A stretch of DNA of 64,000 bases from Dipylidium caninum (taxonomy: Eukaryota; Platyhelminthes; Cestoda; Cyclophyllidea; Dipylidiidae): assembly GCA_017562135.1 (NCBI GenBank), contig QEYB01001654.1, forward strand, positions 124,001-188,000. Reading direction: 5' to 3'. Under the pieces are notes generated by a model that ran no database searches, was not told the origin of the DNA, and saw only the letters and a list, made by a program, of their open reading frames with translations. The translations under genes and the position numbers were made by a program. The first letter of the stretch is position 1; each line of letters begins with the position of its first letter. Positions 50,201-61,800 of this stretch are shown in pieces.

Positions 50201-53200
50201 GGCATGTTGTTAGCATCATCAACGAAGTTATTATTCGACTACCACGCCAAACGAGCTTTCTGGTAAATTCAAATATTCTAGGTCACAAGTGCGAAGATGA
50301 AGTAGAGGTACGTCGATGTTGGGAGGACTTGCTTTCAGCCTGACTTATAATAGTGTTGTGTCGGCTAGGAATGCCTAATTTACTTCGGCAGACGGGCAGA
50401 TCGAGAAACGTCTTTGTAGAATAGTACTTTGGAACGAATGTAGTTTTATACACCAAACGTACTATGGCTGTCATCATGACTCCCGATATTTGATACTGAT
50501 TTGATACGAAATTTATACAAATTCATGCAAGGGTTAGTGCACACGTATCGACAGTAAGGAGATGCCGATCTATTCGCCATTCGATACATGTTTAGATGTA
50601 ATTGACAAGGTGAAGAAACATGTCAACTAATTTTTTTATTCATTTTGAATGTACAAAAACCGCTGGTAGGAAAAAAACGCCATCCAAGACAAATCGTATT
50701 AAGTAAAAGAAATAAATAATGTATCACGGATCAGAGAAAAGGGTGCTACGATATGGAGGCAATAAGTTGTTACAATTTTCAAAATCCACTATTCTATAAA
50801 AAATTTCCTGTGACAGTGCAGTTTTTGTATAACGATGATGTACTTGTGCGTTGACTCTTTGTTCCCCACGATTTTATACCTAATTCCCATGACAGCCGCC
50901 TGATCTATGCGTTTCTAGAATAAACATGCACCATGGATGGGCGGAAATCAAAAGCGACCCCAACCGAAATTGATGCATGAATAATAAGGCTGTAGGCTAA
51001 CCGACTATGCGAAATTTCAGTGATGAAGGCTCTTTTTATTCAAAATCGCCGGATTCTGCTCCTCTTTAATCACAACTGTCAAAGGATCTCAAAGCGTAGG
51101 CACTTTGACTTTTCAAGTAGATTCGGTAATCCTTGCATAATATCGCCTTCGGAGAAAATTATTCTGGTTGAAGATTAGTATAACGATTACAAAACACACC
51201 CCAGTCTTTGACAACATTTCCTCAGAACATCTATCACTACGACACTCCTACACAACTTATCATATGATTAGGGGTGATTTAGGAGGAGAATTAAATTTAA
51301 TATTTATTTTGGTGTGTAGTCTCCAGTCGGGTGGTCCCCTAGATGGCCTTATCAGTGTGATGCCATAGTCACAACTATAGCCCATCAGTTCCTCTTATGT
51401 AAATAAATAACTTCTCGCAAATCTAATGGCAATTACTGGGACCTTGGAGCAGGGTGGGCAAAATAAAGTGCTCTGTGAAAACGTTAACTTGACTATGAAC
51501 ACGAGGAAAGGGAAGTCAAAAAATCTTGGTAGGGAATCACTTAAGCTCCCATAAAGGGACAGGAGTATGCAGCAATCAGTGTCCATAAACGCACAATCCA
51601 GGAAAGACGACGTTAGAAAATATTACAACATAAGAAGGGAATCTTGGGAAGATCTCTTCATTTTGCATATTCCACAAAAACACTCGGAATAGCTAGTGAA
51701 TTTTAAAAAATGGGTTTTCCACTAAAGTATGCCTTAACAGAACAGGAATCCCAACATTATCGCAACCTATTCAACCTCATTCAAAGCTCGTAGTAATGTA
51801 TTCCCGGCACATTATAAACTCTTAAGCACTTACTTGATCACGAATTTTTCCGCTGGCTGCGGCGGACCTGCCCGGCTGCAATTTTAAGTCGAATATTTTC
51901 AATCTACTGAGTTTAATAAGTAGAAAATTCTACCAGGTTTGCTATTTAAAGATTCTGATGAAAACGTGCGAGGCTTTGGGAAAACGGTTTTGGGGATCAG
52001 GATTACATTTCCTGAATCCAATTAGGGGGGCAAAAGACAGAGAAGTCTTACTGTCTGGCGGGTGCAAATATCATATAGTTTAATTCCTCGAAATTAGCGA
52101 TATTTTGTCTACAAAATTATAATTGGACAAGTCTGTAGTAAGAGCATTTCAGTTCAAAAAAACAGTTCCCCACCAAGGTTACTTCTACTTGCCGCTTGAT
52201 ACGATTTGAAAGTTAACGTTTTAGAAGCAACCAGTAGGAGTATGATGACTTAACCAAAGAAAAATATTAGAAAGAGTCAAATTACCTCAACTATTCAATG
52301 CACTATCACTCTACCTAGCTTAATGCTTATCTATTACTTGATCAGCTTCACCCGAAACTAGTTCATATCTTCCCTGCGTCGATTAAAATAATTTCATTTG
52401 TTAAACATGAGGCTTCTGTAAACACATGCAGATGCCATAAGGCTCCAAACAATACCCCCCAGTGAGTAAACAAAAGCTTACCAGCTCCTGAATCTTTCAA
52501 TTAAGTTGGCGTCTCAATATCGTTAGAATTTATCATTGCTCACAAACAGCATCTTAAATGTCTAGATATAAAAGTTAAGCTACTGAATGCATAAGTTTTC
52601 AGCATATCGGCTTACAACACAATAATAGCTCTAATATTTAGAAAATTCAAGTATATGCCATTAGGAATAAATAAATAAGTGTGAGGGGAAAACGCGGAAG
52701 GCTTCGGGCTTAAAATTTAAACAGTTGGCGACAACTATAAATGAACAAATATAAGCTTGGATTTAATTCGTCTCAATTATTTTTAACAATGCTTTAGGTC
52801 CTATTCTGCCCCACCTACCAAAACATTCATACAGTCTTTTCTAATGCTACATTCTCTTACCACTATAACGAGCAGCCTTCCAAATATTCTAAGTAAGTCG
52901 AATAAATTATCTATTGTTATAAAATATGTATTTCTTTTGGAGATGCAGTATCGATATTTCTAAGTGTACTATATTTGTATTATGGCTGTGAGAGGTAATT
53001 ACAGTCCTTAGCGTCTACTGCTGTCATTGATTGTTGGAGAGAGGTGCAGAATCTCGACGGAATTCCTAGAATTAGATTGTAAAGGATAAATGTGACCATG
53101 TGGAAGCGGTAATGTTAATTTTGTTTATGAATTTGTGAAGTGCATATATTAGGCAAGTTATTTAACGCCTTCAATGAGGCGTTTACTTCACCTAGGTTTG

Positions 53201-54781
53201 TCTAGCTATTGAACGTATGCGTCTTGCTTTTTAACGCATTTGCTGCTTATCGTCCAAGTTTAATTTACCTCTTTAACTGCGTATATGGAGTCTAATAAAA
53301 TATAAAAATAAATAAAATGATCGGGCTCTAAGTGACACAGTAGATTTATCACGAAATGGGAGATATTTCAAAGAGCTTTGGTAACGATATTTCAAAGACG
53401 ATACAAGAAGACTTTAATGGGTTTTCTGTTTTAAATATGAAGGAAAATGAGTAGTGACAGAATGTAATACCAGATATTTTCCCGATATCAGAATTTTTAA
53501 AAACGGGTATATCAATGCAAGCTAATTAATTAACAGCCGTCTTCTCTACTGAAACAGTTATGCAAACGCGGCTAAAAATTAGCCACACACGCGTATCACA
53601 TTATTGTGTTTCGCTAGCCCCTATTTGAACCCCCTGTATTTTCATAAAAGCGTTATTTAAAAAATATCTCGACTACTTGACAATGCAGGAAATGTCTCAA
53701 GACGCAATGTAAGTGTACCGTGACATCAAATGTTTAAACGGGCGTGGGTACAAAAGCTTCCACTTGCCTAGGTGTGGCTATCGCGTCCTCAAATGCGTAC
53801 TTTAGCATATTTAATGTTCTAAGGTGGGCTAACCCATGATAGTTTGGAGTACCACCAACGCTACTACGTTAAGGCAAAAAAATGAAGGAACTTACATCAT
53901 TCCATTGAGTTGTAGGGAAGCAAGACTTTTCAGACCTTCTACAGATGAATTACTCCTCCGCGATAGTGAAGGTGGATTGTAGGTTGCTAAAAGAGCATGT
54001 TACACCTTGTTAGGCGTAACGCAACCAAGATATTCCTCTCCCTTTGCCAGAGAGTAAGTTGTTCATGTAAACCCCCACTGATTTATTTAGACAATGTTTC
54101 CTTTTGACTTTTAAAATGAAAATATAATCTTGGTGGAGAAAGAAGTGGACCTAAGGTGCAAATAAAGTAGGTGAGAAGAAGTATTTGCGGTGACACCCAT
54201 CTTACCAAAATACACTTTTCAGTCAGTCGTCTAAAACTGAAAATAAGGGCACCCAGAAACACATTTACCTAGGAAACTAGCATGACTGATGTACTACAAA
54301 AGCAGATGTGAATAAATAAAGGATGATGAGAAGAGTTAATTTTAACATGGTCAACTCTCGCAACGATTACTTAATAAAATTTCTTCTTGTGATTAATGAA
54401 AATAATACGCAGCGTCTGAACCATGACCCACAATGAAGATAATGTCTATAACCGGAAGTAATTTGAATGAATACGGTGCGTCCTGTCCATCCCTGTGTAT
54501 ATTTCATTTATGTCAATATTGTGTGGTAATATGCACGAAGTCGGCGCCTTTATGCCAATGATTTTTATAAATTACTGCGTTAATACAACTAAGAAGACTT
54601 CAAAATCAGTTCCCGGCTGTCTTACAATAACATAGCACGCTTATTTAACGTGCTTATTAATATCCAAACCTAATTTTACTAACCCGATATTTTTGTAGGG
54701 ATGTAGCGGGCATATTTAAGTGAAATTATGACCGATAATATCCACCTGATTAACACAATTTTAAATGAAGTGCCAGAGAGT
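47273..54781. other. Large region with no supported gene
   Basis: About 7.5 kb of AT-rich sequence. Open frames are short and unsupported (minus 48149-47898, plus 48803-49057, plus 49906-50130, minus 50477-50283, minus 51586-51395). A hairpin-like inverted repeat (AGCACG...CGTGCT) lies at about 54634-54654. Nothing else stands out. Confidence 0.55.
47898..48149 (-). CDS. Short unassigned ORF, possibly a retroelement remnant
   Basis: An 83-codon frame starting with ATG. It contains HITLTLNEMRQKLWMPEG, which loosely resembles the segment with H, TL-E-R and W-x-P-x-G near the zinc-binding region of BEL/Pao retrotransposon integrases. No other part of such an element was found nearby. It may equally be chance. 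Confidence 0.18.
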   Translation of the reverse strand: MVWGGNLYFYHAFKIHPHITLTLNEMRQKLWMPEGNEVTLFEKNGLLHFLRKSHQYFNKTEEAYGFTAIKKLQIRALSCSQNI

Positions 54782-56689
54782 CTACCACACGTTTACTCTC
54801 TGGTTTGTAATGACCGACGTCGTTAAGATGAGGCAATGCTCATTTAAATCTGCCACCAAGTGGACTCTAAAACTAAATAGGATATAATGAAAGAAATTAC
54901 ATAGAAGCGAATGTACAGACTCCAGTCTATCTTCTTCGTCGAAGTGTTTTCCCATTATCTCCGAAAGAGGTATTCCATGCACGGTCTATAGGAAAAGAAT
55001 AATGTGTACGTATTCCACATGCATATGAAATGGTAGTTATAGACGTTTAAGTTTCTGCCCAGTCTCTATGCACACATTCGGAGTAGTGAGGCTGTTAAAA
55101 TTCGAATTAAGATACCTCTTTTAAAATCTTCCAAGAACCTTTAAGCGACATTAGAAAATAAAAATCCTGGGATGAAATGATTGCACTGGATATAAAATAG
55201 AAATAACTCAATAATTTAGTCATGAACGTAAAATTTTACGTATTCATTCGATTTGCTTTCTTTTCATACCCAATCTGATGGTTTCTAATCTTGCCTAAAT
55301 TGCGCTAGCTGTTCACGATTTTCAACGCACAAGAGTTCAGGAAGTTTAGTGCATGGTACCCAGACATTAACTTAAGTGTTAGTAGATGCGCTGACAGCAT
55401 TGGAGTAATATTTAAAATATATTTAGTTTTCATTTGGATTTCACTTAAGAATAATAACGAAAGGTTTCAAGTATGCGAAAGACGTGATATTTTTATGCAC
55501 GGAATGCTTAGCCATTAGAATATTCTCAATTAGATGAATCTCCCAACTATAAAGTAAAATACTGCTGCAACAACAAAACTTCATACAAATTCCACATAAC
55601 CCCAAATACAAACAATATTTGATTCTACAAAGAACAAAACAATTAATACGCATCCAGAAAGATGCAAAAACAAAATATTATCTTAATCCAGAGCCACTTA
55701 CGTAATAGTTGACAAAACTAGCACCAGATGCTATTGACGATTTTTGGTTAATTTTGTCCATATATTCACAATACATGTGTTGAAGTCGGTAAGCAAATTT
55801 TTTCGCCTAAAATAACAAAGTTTCGGGTGGTGTTTCGGAACCCACTGAACGTTTTCCATTGTGCATATAAAGGGGATTTACCTTGGAAGGCATTCGAAGA
55901 GCTGTAAACTTAGAAGTATTCCTATCGGACAGTCGGTCCTTGGATGTTACAATAATGCCTAATATTCGAGGTTCGTTTGGATGCACCCAAACGTATTTCA
56001 GTTCTTCAAAGAGGAATTTTATCCTAATACACTAAAAAACAAAAATAAAAGAGTGATGGTGCTAATCAATGTGTAGAATGGAACCTGAATTAATCAATAT
56101 TAGCAGAACAAAAACAGGCTACTTTATAATAAGAACCACTTGATTGCTTACATTGCTTTTATCTGTTCCTGTACAACCAATTTGGTCTACATGCAATTTA
56201 ACAAATTCAGCTTTATGATTTCCGGCCTCATTCAATTTTTTAATCAAAATATACGAATAAAAACATATTTCGTTGCCTCGTTGATTAGGCACATTTGTGG
56301 TACCAAGAAAGGTTGCACTTTCATTGAGAGAAGAAGGGGATGATTTGGACTTTTTCCCGCTTTTCGGTATCCACTTGACAAACAAGAAAAAATTAGCGAA
56401 TTAGAAGAACTTCATGGGAAATGAACGGCATGCTGCGTTAGTATAAATCCACTAAGAAGTAAAAAACGTTCAAATAAGTTAGGAAAGGTGTTCACGTTTT
56501 CGCGAACGATGTGGAATATCTTACGATACAACAAAAGCGAACCTTAGACTAACCGGTAAGAACGCAGTTAGTGGAACATACCCTGTGTCAAATGTATAAA
56601 AATTGACAAACTGAAATGTATTTATGTATGTCTACTAAAGAGTAACTTACATTGTTCAAAATGAAAGGATGCGAAAAAGGCTTTGACAT
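54782..56689 (-). CDS. Five-exon gene with possible PTB/PH-like domain
   Basis: Exons 5' to 3' on the minus strand: 56689-56651, 56373-56152, 56031-55882, 55806-55702, and 54985 onward (to the stop at 54784-54782 if unspliced, or to a donor after 54917 or 54901). All junctions used are phase 0. The product starts MSKPFSHPFILNN, runs through a basic Lys/Ser-rich stretch (WIPKSGKKSKSSPSSLN), then a compact domain: FEELKYVWVHPNEPRILGI, FTALRMPSK, and AKKFAYRLQHMYCEYM. The order of a strand with HP-x-x-P, a Gly-rich strand, a Phe strand and an Ala-rich C-terminal helix resembles phosphotyrosine-binding domains, but no family is identified. About 239 residues if the last exon reads through. Start choice: first ATG before the first in-phase donor. 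Confidence 0.6.
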
Positions 56690-58819
56690 CGCTGATCAAA
56701 GTGGTGGTTTAAACTCCCGCTCCACTTGATACTTAACCTTGAACATGTTCATCAAAGCCAGATAAGACCCAAAGCTGCGCCAGATGCGGGTGAAATTTAC
56801 TGAGCGTTAAATACGGTTTTGCATTTTCAAAAGGTGTTTTACGGCACCGGCCTTGGTTTAAGACGAATATCTTTGACCGAAAGTGACTTCTTCGAATGAC
56901 ATGGCAATAGCGCGGTTAATAATTAGTTTAGTTTACAAAATAAATACACGTGTGGTGACGCGAATCTAGGAATTCAACGCGCCGTTGCCCGTTTAAATAT
57001 TTTGTTTGTTAGACAGGCAACTACGACTGCGCCCTGAAGCCTCCTAAACAAACAACAAATAAAATTTTGAATACATTAAGTTCGGAGCATTAGAAGTAGT
57101 ATTTGAGGTACAGAGAAAAGCGCTATCTATACGTAGAAAAGCACGCATGTCACAATTGGCAAAATTTGTAAGCCAAGCTGATATATTATTACCGATGCCT
57201 TTGCTAATATAAATTCTCCTAATTAGTCATATTGTTGTATAACTCCCTGTGTTTCCCATTTTGATAATACCATGTTACAAGAACTTGTCTTATTAATGCG
57301 CAAAAATAGAGTTTTCCCGAATATCAAACAGATTTCTCGGCATTGCGTTTTACATTTATAGAAAGATTGACGAGTGCCCTATCTTCTGTTATAAACTCAC
57401 ATATATGCTCACGAGTAAATGACCTTATGATTGTCATAATATCTGCAAACTGTTTCGACCTCTTTCTCTCTACATATCGCCGATCATGAGACATTTAGTA
57501 ATTTGCATCAACGGCTTTTCTCATCACTGAACAGCCAGATGTTATCCCTGTTATGCACCCACAACCTCGTTTAATAATTTAGTAAAGGAGTAAACCATAC
57601 TACTAAAAAAGGTTGGAGTGAGTGAAATGGGGTACTATAAATCGTGAACTGTTGTAAATTCCTTAACTGTCTCCCTATAGCCTGTCCTGCTTAATAATTT
57701 GGCCAAGTACTCACTCGAAGACCCCCAACTTCTCTCATCGTAAGTCATTGTTGCCACGGAGATTTACCCATCCTTCTATTTGAACTGTATTTCATTCATT
57801 AAATTTCGAGCCTCTGCAACGCTTTTATTCTCTCTTACTCGTGTCTCATTTGATGATGCATTTGAGAGATTGAAAATGATGTGGATGAAATTTGCTGTAT
57901 GCTTGTACATTACTGGCATTATTATCTAAATAAAATCAGTCACCCTTATCGAAGCACATTAACCAAATGCTAGAGGTATCAAATGTTATTTTTTTGTGCT
58001 GTCACTGAACTTATAGATAGTAAATCATTAATGCTGAACTGGTGTCTTTGGGCAATGCTGCCTGTTCGTAATATGTACCTGTTAGTACTATATGCAAAAG
58101 GGGTGCGTTCCACGTTTAAATTCCTGAAAACGTTTTATTTCTTCTACTGGCTTTGTGAATAAGTTAAGCGCTTAACTGCCACGAATTTGTCTGCAGAATT
58201 GCTTTTAAAGACATTCTAAATTAACTTTTTCCAATTTTTACTACATGTAATATAAGTGAGCTCCCAAGACGATCTCTTAGACGAAAACACTGGGGCCTAG
58301 TTGACTCCGTAGTCTTTAGGTCGAATAGTTATAGAGACTGCCTCTCCTATTTTATCTTTAAATGCCTCCCAAAATTAAAAATGTGAACTCTGTCGGAGCA
58401 ATCACATACTGTTGGAGATGCTCAGGAAAACAGATAAGCACTGAATAGTGAGTAGCTAGACAAAGGGGGTATTTAAGCTCCCACGGTTTCTTATCCGAAA
58501 TCAAAAACAGCTTAAAAGTCTCATTGAAAATTAGACCAGACTACGGCGTCAACTAGAAATTGTGCTAAAGATGACGCATCACCGGACTATAATCTCATTG
58601 AAAATCCCCAATGTTCCGTTATTTTTGCCGAAGTAGGCTGTGTTATGCTCTGCGGGTTCGAAGAAATTAATTAAAATCATCCTCTAAGTAGATGATTTTC
58701 CCAAAGATCGAACACATATTAAAACACAACTATGCCTTTACTACACCAAAGGGAGGATAAGTATTTGGATGCCCCTCGAGTAGCTTAATATTTCACAAGC
58801 TCGTTACTGGTATTTTGGA
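56690..58819. other. Intergenic region between two minus-strand genes
   Basis: Lies downstream of the gene ending at 58820 and upstream of the start at 56689. No exon, RNA gene or clear promoter motif seen. Confidence 0.6.
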
Positions 58820-61800
58820 TTATCCAGGAAGAGAAATACAAAACTGAGCATTTATTATGTATGGTAATAGCCAAATTTCATGTCCAAGAGCATCCATCCG
58901 AGAATCGATCTGTAAAACGGAGGAAAGCAAGTAGGTCACACAGCTGCGGGCCGGATAAATCAACGGAATCAGAGAGAATAGACGGGTCACGGGGCTGTCT
59001 GGAGAGACTTGTAGAGTTTTTAATCGGAGTCTGACCTCCACGGTTTTTCATTCCTCGTCGGGTCGAACGTCCCAAAAAATTGTAAGATTGCTAAAAAAGT
59101 AAAGGTACAAACGACCTGACCAACTTACGCTTCGCAAATTAAGGAAGCAGAGAAAGACAAAAATACTTACGAATTCAACGGCCAGACCTCTTAAAAGTGT
59201 GTGTTTATCCACCGCATCAATTCGTGGGTTCGCAAGTAAAATCGTGGCCTGAGAGTAGATAAGCGAGAAAGCCATCTCATTTGCCTCCACTACCAAGGAC
59301 CTTAAGAAGAGGTGAGTGTGTAACCCATTTCTATCAAATGTTACATGCAGCCACTCCAATGTTTATAACTCACAAGAGCTCATTACGACGGGAATCACAT
59401 ACTTCGTTCATGGGCTTAGAACTATGAATCTGGATCGAGAAAGAACGGGTGTGTTAAAAACAAAAATAGACAACTATCATATGTGATTATCAGACTTACA
59501 TCCACAATTATTTGACTTGAGGTTCGTGCAACTGAGAAGAGTACACCAAAGGTGAGTGAGCTAGAGAGCTCCATCGTTGGCGTAGCAAAGTTTAATTTTA
59601 CTCCAGGTGTCAAGGCCGTGATTTCCGATGACTTAAAATGCAAAGGAAAGGGACATCTTGATAATGCTGTTTGAGACCCTATACCTGGGTCGCGAAAATG
59701 AAAGAGTACTACTAGGCTTAATGGTCGTATGTTCGCGATCATGTCGATTTTCGCTAAACGTGAAAACGCCCATTAACCACCCCTATCAGAGTGCGCACCG
59801 AAGACAACTCCAGTATGGTATCGGAACACGTTTCAAAGATAAAAAATACCATATATGTCAAAAAATGTGTCGAGGCAACGCACCGAAGCAAAGGACAAAT
59901 CTCCAAGGAGCGGAAGTTCGACAGTAATTAATCGAAGACAACTATTGAGGAGTCGCACAACTGGAAGCAACTTTATCGTGACAGAGAGTTTGGAAGCCTT
60001 CGAGTTTTCTTGCAAGGATTTTAAGGTTGAAGATTGTGAATCAGTTTTTGTGCAATCAGAAGCAGTTGGACGTAGAAGGATGAGCGCACAACTTTGCGTT
60101 AATTGAACTGCTGCGGAGTAAACCGACGTCCAAACGTCTGATGGAAGAGAGATTGATGCAGCCTTAGGCTAAAGTAAATACATCATGTCACGTTATAATG
60201 TGGTAATTGGGGTTTAAATAATTTCTAATACAGGAAGATTACGTAAGTTGTCAACTAGATGCAAAAGAATTAAAAATAGTAAAAATAAAGTTTAGAAGGC
60301 AATCGAATTGGCTACTATTTGGAAGTCCCAGACAATCTGATACGTTCAATGAGTACAAAGAGTACTACCTGGAAGTAGAAAATGCGAAAGTTATATTAAC
60401 TTAATTTCCTCCTCTGAATTAAAGTAAACCTCGTGAATACATAAGTGGTAACCAAATATAAGTTACGGATAGATAAATTTTGTTGCCAAAAACGGATCCG
60501 TAGATAAAATATAAAGAGACTTATAAAAGGATTTTACGTAAAGGAGATCAGTCAAGCTATGAAAAATGATTCTGCGACTGCGACTGTCTACCCTCATGTT
60601 CTATTAAAAAGCAGTCTTGAAGGGATACCATACTATGTGTCTCCTACTTGAGTAGGGAAGAATATGTAGGGAACCGCTCTTCGCATTCATTGAAAATCAA
60701 ATAATGTTTGAGTAATGACAAGGAAAACTCACCAGGGGACAGCCTGTATGACGGCCTTCAGCAAAGAGAACTGTCCAGGCGACACATGCTGATAAAGCGA
60801 GCTTCGTGACGCCGGGTGAAGAATGCATGGCGCACCAGTAGAGATCAAGCACAACCGAGGCAATTAGCGGACCCTTTGGCGGAGCCGCAAGAAGAGCGAT
60901 GAGCTGCTCATGATTGTTGAGGAGGAAGGATTTAAGCAGATAAGCCATTGGTGTGGCAATACCAGCACCGCCCTCCTGTACCACCATAAGTCTGACCAGG
61001 CGTAGCTGGGAGAGGAGGAATTCACTCCAAGCCGTATTGGGGAAGAGGTCATCACTAGCCGTCGTCTTGGTAAAATATGGTAAAATTTAGGATAAAACCG
61101 ATATCTTAAAAGGGATTTGAATATACATTTCCCAATTATGTGGCAGTACTATTCTGATTTCATTCCTATGACGTAGACTGTTGACGCATCCGAAAGGGTG
61201 AATTCACGCGAAAGCCAATCCTCGATATACATTTTATGCCCAATCCTCTAGTAAGCAATCTCCATGAGAGATGAACACACCTGGTACACTACTTATTACA
61301 GTAGAAAACAACAAGATTAAGGGATGAGAAAACAACAAGATTAAGGGATGAGAAAATTGACTACTCAAGAATAACAAATCCACTTCAAAGGAAACCAAGA
61401 CGCGTTCATCTAGGACCATTTCCCGAAAAAACGGAAATTAACTAGATCAAGTATTAGTTAACCCTGTCCCAAAAACCCAAAAAATATCCTTACCGAAGGG
61501 AATTTACACTTATCAGCCTGCCCCAACCATTGCATTAGTTGTCGTGTAGGCGGTAAATGAAGCGCTCGTACAAGGGAGGACGCGTACGAGGCAAAGATAT
61601 GAATAACTTTTAGATGACTGCACTCTTTTGAGACTTCTGAAAGATCTGATGAGAGTTTACATCCATCCGGCAAGAGGAAACGTGTGAGCAAACGCACAAT
61701 CGTGTGACAGAATTCGGCTCTGCTGAAGGTCTGTAAATCAACGAAAAAAGGTTTCCTGCGAGATAAATAATGTGTGGAAGAGCAGCAGACTACGCATTCG

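Noticed and set aside
59833..60106. Overlapping plus-strand frames at 59855-60106
   Set aside because: They mirror a real minus-strand exon (60168-59850) that fits both neighbours in phase.
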